Notes under the pieces: model-generated
What the model saw: only the letters and a program-made list of their open reading frames with translations
The model's database searches: none
What the model was told of the DNA's origin: nothing
In this document: piece after piece, positions 23,014 to 32,579 of the stretch
Layout: every line of letters starts with the position of its first letter
Numbering within the stretch: position 1 is the first letter of the stretch
Translations under genes and position numbers: made by a program
Source: an uncultured Campylobacter sp.
Lineage (GTDB): Bacteria > Campylobacterota > Campylobacteria > Campylobacterales > Campylobacteraceae
Length of the DNA: 35,559 bases
NCBI RefSeq assembly: GCF_938039205.1
Contig: NZ_CALHVM010000001.1
Location: forward strand, 1 to 35,559
Direction: 5' to 3'

Positions 23014-25531
23014 ATGGTAGTCAGTAAAATCTACGAAATCAACTCTTGCGACGATATGGAGCTGGGCGTTAAACGCTCTACGAAATTAAACTTCAAACTG
23101 TGCTACGATGACGATAAGCCGGTTAACGCCATAGTTTTTTATAGTGCCTGGATGCGGCGGCGACGTCGATAAAGCATATAGAGACCATCTAGCCGAATTT
23201 ACCGCCAGAGAATTTAACGTAGCCGTGATCAATGTAGATTATCACCATATCTACAACAGATTAGTTACGGGCGCTAGATACTATATGGACGAATTTGATC
23301 AAGAAATTTTAAGAGAAAAATGCCGAGAAATAAACCTGCAACTAGGCGGCGATCTGAGCTCGCTAAAAAATTTCGATAAGCTAAACGGCGTCTTGTCTGC
23401 GGTTAGTAACTATATAGACAACAATAAAAATAGTGGAGCATTTCCAAAAGATTTTGTTTTAAATTTATCCCTTACGATTGATCCGGCAAAAGACGAATAC
23501 CAAAATTTCGGCATTATGCAGGCACAGGATTTGATAAATGCCCTACTTTTTATAAAGGCAAATGCGCCGTTTAAAGCGATTAAAAATTTAAACGAACTAC
23601 CAGTCGTCATGATCGGCAGCTCGCACGGAGGCTACCTATCGCATATGGCCGCCAAGATCGCTCCGTGGCTCATAGACGGCATCATCGATAACAGTAGCTA
23701 TGCCAAGTATCCGCTTAGGATCGTGGGATTTGGTAAGGAGCTTGACTATATGAATCACTGCTGCTCATCAAATGATATGCTTTTTAAACATATAAATTTT
23801 TTCATCTCCGACAAGACGCTTTGGACCTTAAAAGATGGCTCCGATAAGAGATTTATGCCAGCGCACGAAAAGATACGTTATATTTTAAATTTAGACCACG
23901 TAAAAACCCAAAGCAAATATCCAAAGCCGATTTATCTAAGCTATCACTATGCCGGAGACGATATCGCTCCTATCGCTGATAAATCAGAACTTTATAGCGA
24001 ATTTAACGCATGCGGCATAGACGCGACATTAAAAATAATAAAAGATGAAAGCGAGCTTGATGGCAAATTTATCAAATCGCTAACTCACGGCTTTGATATG
24101 TCCATCAAAACGCTGATCTCAAAAGAGCTTCCGCCGATGTTAGCCAAGATCGCAACTCGCCCTAAACAACCTTGCGAGGATAAAAGCATAACTTATATCT
24201 CGGAAAATTTAGAATATAAGTTTTTTGAAGCAAACGACAAAATCAATCTACAAGTTTCAAAAATATGGCAAAACGGCACGATAGTTAAAAAAACGTATAA
24301 AATCCACTCTTGCGACGATATAGAGCTTGATATAAAGCGAGAAAGCCTGCTAGAGTTTAACCTTTGCTTTGATACCAAAAAGCCGGTCTCGTCAATAGTT
24401 TTTATAATCCCTGGCTACGGAGGAGACGCGGACAGCAACTACCGCGAGCACTTAGCGCAGTTTGTCGCGAGCGAATTTAGCGCAGCTGTAGTAGGCGTAA
24501 ACTACCACTGTATCGGCGATAGACCGCAAACAGGAGCGACGATATTTTTTGACGATTTAGATAGATCGATATTAAAAAAAGAATGCGCCAGGTGCGGCAT
24601 AGAGCTCCCGGAAAATTTAAGCGTAATCGATACGCAAACCCTGCTTGATATCGACAATCTAATAGACGCAAGAAAACGCGATAAGACAGCACCTCAAGAC
24701 TTGTCTCTTAAACTATCTATTTCCCTTCAACCGACTAAAAACGAATATCAAAATTTCGGCATTATGCAGGCGCAGGATTTGATCAATGCGCTACTTTTCG
24801 TAAAAGCCAGCGCTCCTTTTGAGTGCGCAACCGACATAAACGACCTACCAGTCGTCATGATAGGCAGCTCGCACGGAGGCTATCTATCGCATATGGCCGC
24901 CAAAATCGCCCCATGGCTCATAGACGGCGTCATAGATAACAGCAGTTATGCGCTAGCGCACTGGCCTTTTATCGGCTTTGGCAAAGAGATAGATTACATG
25001 AAATATTACAGCGGTTACACCAGCGAATGCTATCACAATATCGAGCTTTATTTATTCGACAAGACGCATTGGACGCTAGACAAGGCTTCGCCGGCTTATT
25101 TTTCCAAATCAAGAAAATATATAAGAGAAATTCTAATGCCGCAACACCTCAAAGTCCAAAGCGGCTATAAAAAGCAAATTTACACGAGTTATCATTACGC
25201 TTATGACGATTTTTACGCTCCGGCTAGCGAAAAACAACGACTCTACGACGAACTGAAAAATTTAGGCTACGACGCTACTCTAAATATAATAGAAAATGAA
25301 AGTCAGCTTGACGGTAAATTTATCAAAACGCTAACGCACGGTTTAGATATGTCGATAAAAACGCTAATCTCAAAAGAGCTTCCGCCGATGCTGGCCAAAA
25401 TCGCAGCTCGACCGAAACAGCCTTGCGAGGATAAAAGCATAAGTTACGTTTCAGACGATTTAGAATATAAATTTTTTGAAGCGAACGACAAGATAAATTT
25501 AGAGATAAAAGAACAAAATCTACCGCAGTAA
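23014..25531 (+). CDS. Fused double DUF2920 protein, frameshifted near the start
   Basis: Two DUF2920 modules (the C. jejuni 617 family) run in one frame. Module A begins at ATG 23014 (MVVSKIYEINSCDDMELGVK); its frame breaks at a T6 run (23135-23140) and continues from 23144 as VPGCGGDVDKAYRDHL. With five T residues the frame would be whole, giving about 838 residues. Module B starts at about 24278 and repeats the pattern: SCDDIELDIK, IPGYGGDADSNYREHL, GSSHGGYLSHMAAKIAPWL. GSSHGG looks like an alpha/beta-hydrolase nucleophile elbow; no activity is known to me. In C. jejuni such genes lie in the flagellin glycosylation region and carry variable homopolymers. Between modules, ACG at 24278 stands where the free-standing module C has its ATG, so the fusion arose by loss of a stop and start. 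Confidence 0.8.
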
Positions 25532-25535
25532 AATC

Positions 25536-26768
25536 ATGATAATAAATAAAACATACGAGATCCCATCCTGCGACGACGTAGAGCTTGGCATAAAGCGAGA
25601 TTCGCTACTTGAGTTTAAGCTCTGCTACGACGACGAAAAGCCGGCTAGAGCTCTAGTTTTCATAGTGCCGGGTCTTGGTGGCGACGCGAACGAAAACTAT
25701 AGAGAGCACTTAGCGCAGTTTGTCGCGAGCGAATTTGAGGTAGCCGTAGCGAGTCCGAACTACCACTGTATCGGCAACAGACCGCAGACGGGGGCAACCT
25801 ATTTTTTAAACGATTTAGACAAAATCATCCTTAAAAACAAATGCTCACAAATCGGTATAGAAATCCCAAACGATACTAGTTACGGCGAACTCTCAGTGCT
25901 AGATGCCTATCTAGGCAAGGTAAAAGCAAGCGGCGGTTTGCCGAGTGATTTTAAACTAGAAATATCCGTAACGCTGCAGCCGACCAAAAACGAGTATCAA
26001 AATTTCGGAGTTATGCAGGCTCAAGACGTGATAAATGCTGCGCTTTTTATCAAGGCAAATCCGCCGTTTAAACCCGCGACCGATATAGACGAGCTGCCCG
26101 TGATCCTAGTCGGTAGCTCGCACGGCGCATACATAAACGCCTTAGCAGCTAAATTTGCTCCGTGGCTCGTGGATGGCCTCATCGACAACAGCAGCTACGC
26201 GAAGCTAAACTGGGAGCTCATAGGCCTAGGCAAGGAGATAGATTATCTCAAATTTCGCGAATACTCGACAGATATATATTTTAAAAATATCAAAATTTAC
26301 GTCTTTACCAAAACGATGTGGACGCTACTGGATAAATCCTCGCCTCGATATTTCTCGCAGGCGCGCGAAGATATACGAAACGCCCTAGACGCCGCGCATC
26401 TAAAAATCCAAAGCGAGTATCCAAAGCCTATCTATGTCGGCTATCACTGCGCCATAAACGACCACTGCGCATCGCCCGAGGAAAAAGCACAGCTCTACGA
26501 GGAACTGCAAAAACTCGGCTTTGACGCGACTTTACACATGATAAAAGACGAGAGCGAGCTTGACGGCAGATTTCTCAAAAAGCTAACGCACGGCCTGGAT
26601 ATGTCCATCAAGCTTTTGATCACTAAGGAGCTGCCGCCGATGCTAGAAAAGATAGCGTCCCGCGAGAAGCAAATTTGCGAGAATAAAAGCATAAGCTATA
26701 TTTCAGACGATTTGGAATACAAATTTTTTGAGGCGAACGGTAAGATAAATTTGGAGATAAAAAGATGA
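25536..26768 (+). CDS. DUF2920 family protein (third module, free-standing)
   Basis: A 410-residue single-module protein of the same family as the fused gene upstream: MIINKTYEIPSCDDVELGIK start, VPGLGGDANENYREHLAQFV, the GSSHGAY elbow (GGY in modules A and B), SSYAKLNWELIGLGKEIDY, and the common ending SYISDDLEYKFFEANGKINL. It begins 4 bases after the upstream stop without a clear ribosome site, so it is probably translated by coupling. More diverged than A and B are from each other. A role in surface or flagellar sugar modification is inferred only from where the family occurs in C. jejuni. Confidence 0.85.
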   Translation: MIINKTYEIPSCDDVELGIKRDSLLEFKLCYDDEKPARALVFIVPGLGGDANENYREHLAQFVASEFEVAVASPNYHCIGNRPQTGATYFLNDLDKIILKNKCSQIGIEIPNDTSYGELSVLDAYLGKVKASGGLPSDFKLEISVTLQPTKNEYQNFGVMQAQDVINAALFIKANPPFKPATDIDELPVILVGSSHGAYINALAAKFAPWLVDGLIDNSSYAKLNWELIGLGKEIDYLKFREYSTDIYFKNIKIYVFTKTMWTLLDKSSPRYFSQAREDIRNALDAAHLKIQSEYPKPIYVGYHCAINDHCASPEEKAQLYEELQKLGFDATLHMIKDESELDGRFLKKLTHGLDMSIKLLITKELPPMLEKIASREKQICENKSISYISDDLEYKFFEANGKINLEIKR

Positions 26769-26904
26769 TTTTATTTGTAAAATTTGCGTTTACTAGGGGC
26801 TAATTTGAGCGGCAAATTTGATAAAAGAAAATTTAAGAGGAAAAAGCCGCGCGACAACTAAAAGCAAATTTATATGCAAATTTGATAAAAAGCTCAAGCC
26901 TAAT

Positions 26905-27648
26905 TTACTCTAAACTAAAAAATCGCCTCATCTTGCGCTTCCAGTCGTCTTTTGGTATTTCCGTGTCGTTTGGATCGTCGCTCCAAACCTCGTGTTTGTC
27001 CTCGAAAAATATCGCAGACCTTTGAGCTTGCGGCATAAATTTCGTCTTGTCCTCCACGGGGATTTTGTTCGCCCGAAAATACCGCAATAACTCAAAATAA
27101 TCATCTCTACTATAGCAATTTACCAAAAAATAATTTCTATTTTTCATCCTTATGACGAAATTTTTACGCAGTAGCCACAGCGGTTCGCCCGATTTTTTGA
27201 GTTTATAGATTTTAAACGGTAGCGCAAATATCAAATAAACTAAAAGATATCTTATAAAGTCTCTCGTTTTGTTAAAATGCACGCCGATAGAGGACTTTTT
27301 ATAGAGCTGATACGGGGTAAAAAAGTGAAATCTGCCGTATCTGCTGTCAAGTTCGCTAATAACGCAAAAATAGACCTTTTCTACGTCTTTTACGAGGGCG
27401 ATTTTCTCCTCGCTCTCTACTTTGTTTACGTAGACATACTCTATATGATAAATTTGCTCGTTAGAAAATCTAAAAAAGCTCGGTTTTTGTTTAAAAACTC
27501 GCGGCGCGAAAACGTATGTATTGTATAGGCAGAATAATAAAAAAGATGCGGGCAAAGCAATAAGATAAATGCGATATAAAAGCCCATAGTCGCTAAAAGC
27601 AAATACAAAAACGAGAATCGAGTAAAGAATAATATAATATCCCGCCAA
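26905..27648 (-). CDS. Unrecognised protein with N-terminal membrane segments
   Basis: I do not recognise this 247-residue protein. Two adjacent hydrophobic segments (about 2-20 and 24-45), another at about 130-150 (FIRYLLVYLIFALPFKIYKL), many aromatic and basic residues, and a charged tail rich in D/K. The start is uncertain: 27648 is a TTG without a ribosome site, and coding-like sequence continues upstream (NPIIINDYGALFLAGYY) to a stop near 27721 without an ATG. A GTG at about 27724 (reading MKQNLEKF) could join this frame after a one-base shift. It lies between the DUF2920 genes and serC, in the accessory part of the window. Confidence 0.6.
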   Translation of the reverse strand: MAGYYIILYSILVFVFAFSDYGLLYRIYLIALPASFLLFCLYNTYVFAPRVFKQKPSFFRFSNEQIYHIEYVYVNKVESEEKIALVKDVEKVYFCVISELDSRYGRFHFFTPYQLYKKSSIGVHFNKTRDFIRYLLVYLIFALPFKIYKLKKSGEPLWLLRKNFVIRMKNRNYFLVNCYSRDDYFELLRYFRANKIPVEDKTKFMPQAQRSAIFFEDKHEVWSDDPNDTEIPKDDWKRKMRRFFSLE

Positions 27649-27812
27649 AAACAGCGCGCCGTAGTCGTTTATGATTATCGGATTTTCGTCGTAGTTTCTT
27701 AAATTTTTCCAAATTTTGCTTCACGCAGTTAAATTTAAAATGGATAACAAAAGGCGGGCGCGAGCTAAATTTAACTAGGTAAATTTAAGACCGGCTCGCC
27801 GTAAAACCGAAG

Positions 27813-27907
27813 CAAATTTAAGCGGCCGCCCTCAAGCCAAAGCCGCTTAAATTTGAGTAAAAAGCAAAATTTGACGCGCCCCGAATTTAAACCCCCGAGT
27901 TTAAATT
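27813..27907. repeat. Two AAATTT-armed inverted repeats after serC
   Basis: CAAATTTAAGCGGC (27813-27826) pairs perfectly over 14 bases with GCCGCTTAAATTTG (27842-27855). AATTTAAAC (27884-27892) pairs with GTTTAAATT (27899-27907) around CCCCGA. Both lie in the 300-base gap between serC and the orphan gene and can terminate either strand. The rest of the gap holds further AAATTT words and no gene. Confidence 0.55.
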
Positions 27908-27950
27908 TACCCGAAACAAATCCAAATTCGAGCAGTGCGTCTAGTCAAAT

Positions 27951-29027
27951 TTACCCGTTTTTCCTAGCAAATTCCTTCATAAACTCAGCCAAAGTTCGCA
28001 CGTTTTCGATACTCACGGCGTTGTATATCGAGGCTCTGATACCGCCTACGTGACGGTGTCCTTTTAGACCCAGCATGCCCGCACTTTCGGACTCGGCGAT
28101 AAAGGCCGCCTCTAGCTCGCGGTTTGCGATAGTAAAGCTAACGTTCATCAGCGAACGGCTATCTTTTTGCGCATGTCCTTTGTAAAAGCCGCCAGAACCG
28201 TCGATCGCGCCGTAAAGCAGCGCCGCCTTTTGCTCGTTGATCTCATTTATAGCCGCTAGACCGCCCTGATCTTGCACCCAGCCCAGCGTCAAATTTAGCA
28301 GATAGATGCCAAAGGTCGGCGGCGTGTTGTATAGCGACGCAGCGCTAGCGTGCGTATCGTAGCGAAGCATCGTCGGAGTGCGCTCCATGCAGGCTCGCTC
28401 CAGCATATCTTTGCGGATGATGACGACGGTTACGCCGCTTGGGCCGGCATTTTTCTGCGCGCCGCCGTAGAGCAGCCCCACGTCCGTGAAATCAACCGGC
28501 CGCGAGAAAAAATCGCTCGACGCATCGACTACTAACGGAGCTTTGGAGCGAGGCAGCTCGCGGTACTGCGTGCCGTAGATGGTGTTGTTCGTGCAGAGGT
28601 AGCCGTATGCGGCGGCGTCGTCAAATTTAACCTCAGGGATGCGGTCGTAGGAGGTTTCCTTGCTGCTGGCGACCACTTCGTAGGATACGCCGACGTTTGC
28701 GGCCTCTTTTATCGCCTTGCTCGTCCAGACGCCTGTATCTGCGTACTGCGCGACGCCTTTGGCGGCTAAATTTAGCGGTATCATCGCAAACTGCAAATGC
28801 GCGCCGCCTTGCAAAAATAGCACGTCGTACTCTTCGCCGATACCGTATAATTCGCGCGCCTTAGTCATCGCGCCGTAGTGCACCTCTTCAAAAATCTTGC
28901 TTCGGTGGCTGATTTCCATTATCGAAAAGCCCTTACCCTGATAGTCGGTGAGCTCGTTTTGAGCGCGCTCGAGCACGCTAAGAGGCAGAGCCGAAGGGCC
29001 CGCGCTAAAATTTAGCTTTCTATTCAT
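27951..29027 (-). CDS. serC: Phosphoserine aminotransferase
   Basis: SerC makes 3-phosphoserine from 3-phosphohydroxypyruvate and glutamate (serine and, in many bacteria, pyridoxal-phosphate synthesis). Family marks are NFSAGPSALP at the start, FLQGGAHLQFAMIPLNL, the cofactor lysine in LLYGGAQKNAGPSGV and the C-terminal GHRHVGGIRASIYNA. I set the start at ATG 29027 because AAAGGAG lies six bases before it; an upstream in-frame TTG at 29042 contains that ribosome site. Length 358 residues. Confidence 0.95.
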   Translation of the reverse strand: MNRKLNFSAGPSALPLSVLERAQNELTDYQGKGFSIMEISHRSKIFEEVHYGAMTKARELYGIGEEYDVLFLQGGAHLQFAMIPLNLAAKGVAQYADTGVWTSKAIKEAANVGVSYEVVASSKETSYDRIPEVKFDDAAAYGYLCTNNTIYGTQYRELPRSKAPLVVDASSDFFSRPVDFTDVGLLYGGAQKNAGPSGVTVVIIRKDMLERACMERTPTMLRYDTHASAASLYNTPPTFGIYLLNLTLGWVQDQGGLAAINEINEQKAALLYGAIDGSGGFYKGHAQKDSRSLMNVSFTIANRELEAAFIAESESAGMLGLKGHRHVGGIRASIYNAVSIENVRTLAEFMKEFARKNG

Positions 29028-29142
29028 CCAAACTCCTTTCAAATTTGATCTGATTTTAGCGTTATTTGCGTTAAAAAATCATTTCGCGTCGCAAGGGAGG
29101 CGGCAAAAGGAAGCAAATTTTACACTTTAAGCTACCTTTTGA

Positions 29143-29148
29143 TACAAT
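29143..29148 (+). promoter_or_regulatory. Extended -10 before the CYTH-CHAD gene
   Basis: TGATACAAT contains TACAAT at 29143-29148 with the TG extension, preceded by CCTTTT, 23 bases before the TTG start. AAGGAG follows as ribosome site. Confidence 0.5.
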
Positions 29149-29170
29149 TTTTCATATTAAGGAGCGAAAT

Positions 29171-30589
29171 TTGATAGAAATCGAGCGTAAATTTATCCTG
29201 CGTGACGCCGCCGTCATAAGCGAGCTAAAGGCCCGCGATATCGACGTTCAGCAAAAAGAGGTGACGCAAATTTACGTCAAAATCACTCCGCTTGAGGAGA
29301 TTAGATTTCGCGAGACTTCGGGCGTTTTTACGATCACGCAAAAATCAGGCGTCGGCCTAGCGCGCGAGGAAAATGAGAGCGAAACGGATGCTAAAAGCTT
29401 TAAAAAAGCCCTAAAAAACGCGGTCGCCGCTCCGATAAAAAAGACGAGATTTTTATTTAGGCTTGACGGCGTTGCTTGCAACGTCGATATTTTTCACTGC
29501 GCTTTAGAGGGGCTTGTTACTTTCGAGGCCGAGTTTGGCGGCGAGCGCGAGGCGGCAGAGTTTAGCCTGCCCGAGTTTATCGCCGCGCACATAGCTAGCG
29601 AGGTCACGGAAGATGAACGCTATAAAAATAAAAATTTAGCGCTTTTTGGCCTGCCGCAGGGCAGTTTCGACGCGCAAAAGAGCATTGAAATTTTACAAAA
29701 TAGCCCAGGGCTAGAGCTAAATTTACCAAGCTACATCGGCGCGATGGACGCGATGCGGATGGTGTTTTTTCAGATATTTACGATGCTTCGTAAATATCTA
29801 AGCAAATACGCAATCTCTGGCGATGCCGAGGCGCTACACCAAATCCGTATAAATCTGCGCAAAACGCGCTCGCTACTTAAAATTTTCACTCCCGTTTTCG
29901 ACCGGAAAACGGCTTGCTATTTTCTGCTAAATTTTAAAAAACTAGCCGAGCTAACCAACCAAAAGCGCGATATAGACGTATTTTGCGAGTTTTTGCAAAA
30001 ACTAAAAGGCTTTGAGTCACTAGCTAGCGAGCTAGAAAATCTAAGCAAAACCCTAGCCAAAAGCGTTCAGGCTGAGCTGCAAAGCGACGAAGCAAACGAA
30101 ATTTTGCGCGACTGGGAGGTGTTTTTACGCGAGGGAAGCGACTTTTTTAAAGGCGAGCTAGGAGACGCGCCGATAAAAAAACTCGCCGCAAAATCCATGC
30201 GAGCTCAAATTTTACGCCTCAAAAAATCTCTCTCAAATTTGAGCGAAACCACCGAAAACACGCAGTTTCACAAGTGCCGCATCGAGATAAAAAGACTAAG
30301 ATATCTAAGCGAGATTTTCGGCGGCGGTTTTGATTTTGCTACAGCTAAAAAATGCTTTAAAAAGAGCAAAATTTTACAAGAAACCTTTGGCTCGCTGCAA
30401 GACGCCGACATCTGGCTAGGCCTACTAGCGCACGTAAAAAGCGGCGCCGAACAAAAGCGCATAGACAAACTCCAAGCTAAAATTTACAAAAAAATCTACG
30501 AGCTGCGAAGCGAAATTTTGGACTCAAAGCCTAAAATTTTAAAAAGCCTCACAAAGCTTTCGCGCGGCTTAAAAATCTACTATATCTAA
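29171..30589 (+). CDS. CYTH-CHAD domain protein (inorganic triphosphatase / polyphosphate-associated)
   Basis: The 472-residue protein joins an N-terminal CYTH triphosphate-tunnel domain (about 1-165, EIERKF = ExExK metal/phosphate motif, then IRFRET and ITQKSG) to a C-terminal CHAD helical domain (about 190-460, with conserved histidines in EALHQIRINLRKTRS and HKCRIEIKRLRYLSE). CYTH enzymes of this type split inorganic triphosphate; CHAD domains bind polyphosphate. TTG start behind AAGGAG. Ten bases separate it from ubiE, so the two probably share an mRNA. A Ppx/GppA phosphatase elsewhere in the window may act on the same phosphate pool; that link is inference. Confidence 0.9.
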   Translation: MIEIERKFILRDAAVISELKARDIDVQQKEVTQIYVKITPLEEIRFRETSGVFTITQKSGVGLAREENESETDAKSFKKALKNAVAAPIKKTRFLFRLDGVACNVDIFHCALEGLVTFEAEFGGEREAAEFSLPEFIAAHIASEVTEDERYKNKNLALFGLPQGSFDAQKSIEILQNSPGLELNLPSYIGAMDAMRMVFFQIFTMLRKYLSKYAISGDAEALHQIRINLRKTRSLLKIFTPVFDRKTACYFLLNFKKLAELTNQKRDIDVFCEFLQKLKGFESLASELENLSKTLAKSVQAELQSDEANEILRDWEVFLREGSDFFKGELGDAPIKKLAAKSMRAQILRLKKSLSNLSETTENTQFHKCRIEIKRLRYLSEIFGGGFDFATAKKCFKKSKILQETFGSLQDADIWLGLLAHVKSGAEQKRIDKLQAKIYKKIYELRSEILDSKPKILKSLTKLSRGLKIYYI

Positions 30590-30598
30590 AGAGAAAAA

Positions 30599-31315
30599 AT
30601 GGAAAAACAAGAAAAAATAGTTCAGATGTTTAACGACATTGCGCCGACCTACGACCTGGCAAACCGCGTGCTGAGCATGGGCGCGGACGTGAGCTGGCGC
30701 AAGATCGCTTGCAAAACGGTTCTGTCAAATTTCAAAGACTCAAGCGTAAATATCGTCGACGTCGCATGCGGCACGGGCGATATGATGGGCTTTTGGCAAA
30801 AGACGGCGGGCGAGTTTAACGCAAAAATCGAAAATCTAATCGGCGTCGATCCCTCAAGCGGCATGCTCGCGGTCGCCAAACAAAAATTTCCTGAGTTTAA
30901 ATTTATCGAGGCGTTAGCGACGCAAACGACGCTTGATAGCGGCTCGATGGACGTGCTAAGCATCAGCTACGGCATCAGAAACGTAGTCGAGCGCGAGGCC
31001 GCGCTAAGAGAGTTTAACAGAGTGCTAAAAATGGGCGGATATGCCGTAGTGCTTGAGTTTACCAAACGTAAAAAAGGTGGGATTTTAACGGGCGCTCGCG
31101 ACTTTTATCTAGGTAAAATTTTGCCTAAAATCGGCGGCTTTATCTCCAAAAATCAAGAAGCCTACGAGTATCTGCCAAACTCGATCGAGGGCTTTTTAGA
31201 CGCCAAAAGCTTTGCGGGCGAACTTGCCGCCGCGGGCTTTGAGATGCGCCTTTGCAAGAGCTTTTCGATGGATATTTCTACTCTTTTCATCGCGCAAAAG
31301 GCCCGTGAGTGCTAA
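30599..31315 (+). CDS. ubiE: Demethylmenaquinone methyltransferase UbiE/MenG
   Basis: An S-adenosylmethionine-dependent methyltransferase performing the last ring methylation of menaquinone, the respiratory quinone of Campylobacter. Motifs: VQMFNDIAPTYDLANRVLS at the start, SAM-binding DVACGTGDMM, GVDPSSGMLAVAK, and SISYGIRNV, a UbiE signature. Length 238 residues. The stop overlaps the GTG start of xseA by 7 bases. Confidence 0.93.
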   Translation: MEKQEKIVQMFNDIAPTYDLANRVLSMGADVSWRKIACKTVLSNFKDSSVNIVDVACGTGDMMGFWQKTAGEFNAKIENLIGVDPSSGMLAVAKQKFPEFKFIEALATQTTLDSGSMDVLSISYGIRNVVEREAALREFNRVLKMGGYAVVLEFTKRKKGGILTGARDFYLGKILPKIGGFISKNQEAYEYLPNSIEGFLDAKSFAGELAAAGFEMRLCKSFSMDISTLFIAQKAREC

Positions 31316-32472
31316 GCGTCAGCGAGCTAAACGAGCAGGCCAAAACTCTGCTTGAGACGACGTTTTCATACGTCGAGGTAGAGGGCGAGATCTCGCGGCT
31401 AGTGAGGCACGGCTCGGGCCACTGGTACTTCACGCTAAAAGACGAAAAGGCCGCGATCTCGGCGGTCATTTATAAATTTAACGCCGCTAAGCTCAAATTT
31501 GATGTCACGGACGGCATGAAAGTCGCTCTCTACGGCAAAATTTCGCTCTACTCGCCAAGCGGCAGCTATCAGTTTATCGCGACCCTGATACGCCCCAGCG
31601 GCGAGGGCGAGCTCGAACTTGCCTTTAAACAGCTAAAATCGCGGCTTGAGAGCGAAGGGCTTTTTGATATCTCGCACAAAAAACCGCTACCCAAATTTCC
31701 GCGCAAGATCGCGCTTATTACCTCAAAAACATCAGCCGCACTGCAAGATATGCTGCGTATCGCTTCGCAGCGCTGGGCGCTATCGGAAATTTTAGTTTTT
31801 GACTCGCTAACGCAGGGCGAAACCGCGCCCGCCTCGCTCATACGCGCGCTAAAAAGAGCGGGCGCTAGCGGAGCCGACGCGATCGTGCTGGCGCGAGGAG
31901 GCGGTAGCAGAGAGGATCTGTGGTGCTTTAACGACGAAAATTTAGCCCGAGAGATCTACGCGGCGCGCACGCCCGTGATATCGGCCGTCGGGCACGAGAT
32001 TGATTACGTGATCAGCGACTTTGCGGCTGATTTTCGCGCCCCGACACCAAGCGCGGCGATGGCTGCGCTACTGCCCGATATGGGCGAGCTAATGCAAAGC
32101 ATAGATAGGTTAAGCGAGGCGGCGGACGCGGCTTTCGTGCGCGTTTGGGAGCGTAAATTTAACGCTCTAGCGATGATGAGAGCGAGATTTTCTCAGGCGA
32201 GCCTCACGCAAAAAATCGCTCGCAAGGAGCAAATTTTGCTAAATTTACGGCAGGCTTTAGACGCCGCCGCGCAAACCAAACTGCTCAAATTTGAAAACTC
32301 GCTAAAACTCGCCCGCGCCGCATACGCGCAACAAGAGTCCTTTTTCGCGCAGATTTCAAATTTCGTCCGAGTGCAAAAAGAGGGCAAAACCGTAAATCTA
32401 AGCGATCTAAAACCGGGCGACCGCATCGCGCTAAGCTCGGTAAACGCAAGCAAAGAGGCGGAAATTTTATAG
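31309..32472 (+). CDS. xseA: Exodeoxyribonuclease VII large subunit
   Basis: XseA forms exonuclease VII with several XseB subunits and degrades single-stranded DNA. An N-terminal OB fold (about 1-100, SELNEQAKTLLETTF and GSGHWYFTLKDEKA) is followed by the catalytic domain with ARGGGSREDLWCFNDE and SAVGHEIDYVISDFAADFRA and a C-terminal coiled coil. At 387 residues it is shorter than the E. coli enzyme, normal for epsilonproteobacteria. GTG start inside the ubiE end. No xseB is in the window. Confidence 0.93.
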   Translation: MLSVSELNEQAKTLLETTFSYVEVEGEISRLVRHGSGHWYFTLKDEKAAISAVIYKFNAAKLKFDVTDGMKVALYGKISLYSPSGSYQFIATLIRPSGEGELELAFKQLKSRLESEGLFDISHKKPLPKFPRKIALITSKTSAALQDMLRIASQRWALSEILVFDSLTQGETAPASLIRALKRAGASGADAIVLARGGGSREDLWCFNDENLAREIYAARTPVISAVGHEIDYVISDFAADFRAPTPSAAMAALLPDMGELMQSIDRLSEAADAAFVRVWERKFNALAMMRARFSQASLTQKIARKEQILLNLRQALDAAAQTKLLKFENSLKLARAAYAQQESFFAQISNFVRVQKEGKTVNLSDLKPGDRIALSSVNASKEAEIL

Positions 32473-32579
32473 TCAAATTTGACCCGGCCGATGCCGCGGC
32501 TTAAGTTTTTAGGCAGGTTAAAATTTTTTAAGCTAAAAATAGTAAGATAATAACGCAAATCAAAATTTAAAGGAGCGAT

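Noticed and set aside
23140..26768. DUF2920 repeats as a CRISPR or satellite array
   Set aside because: The repeats are complete protein modules of about 1.25 kb with reading-frame conservation, not short repeats with spacers.
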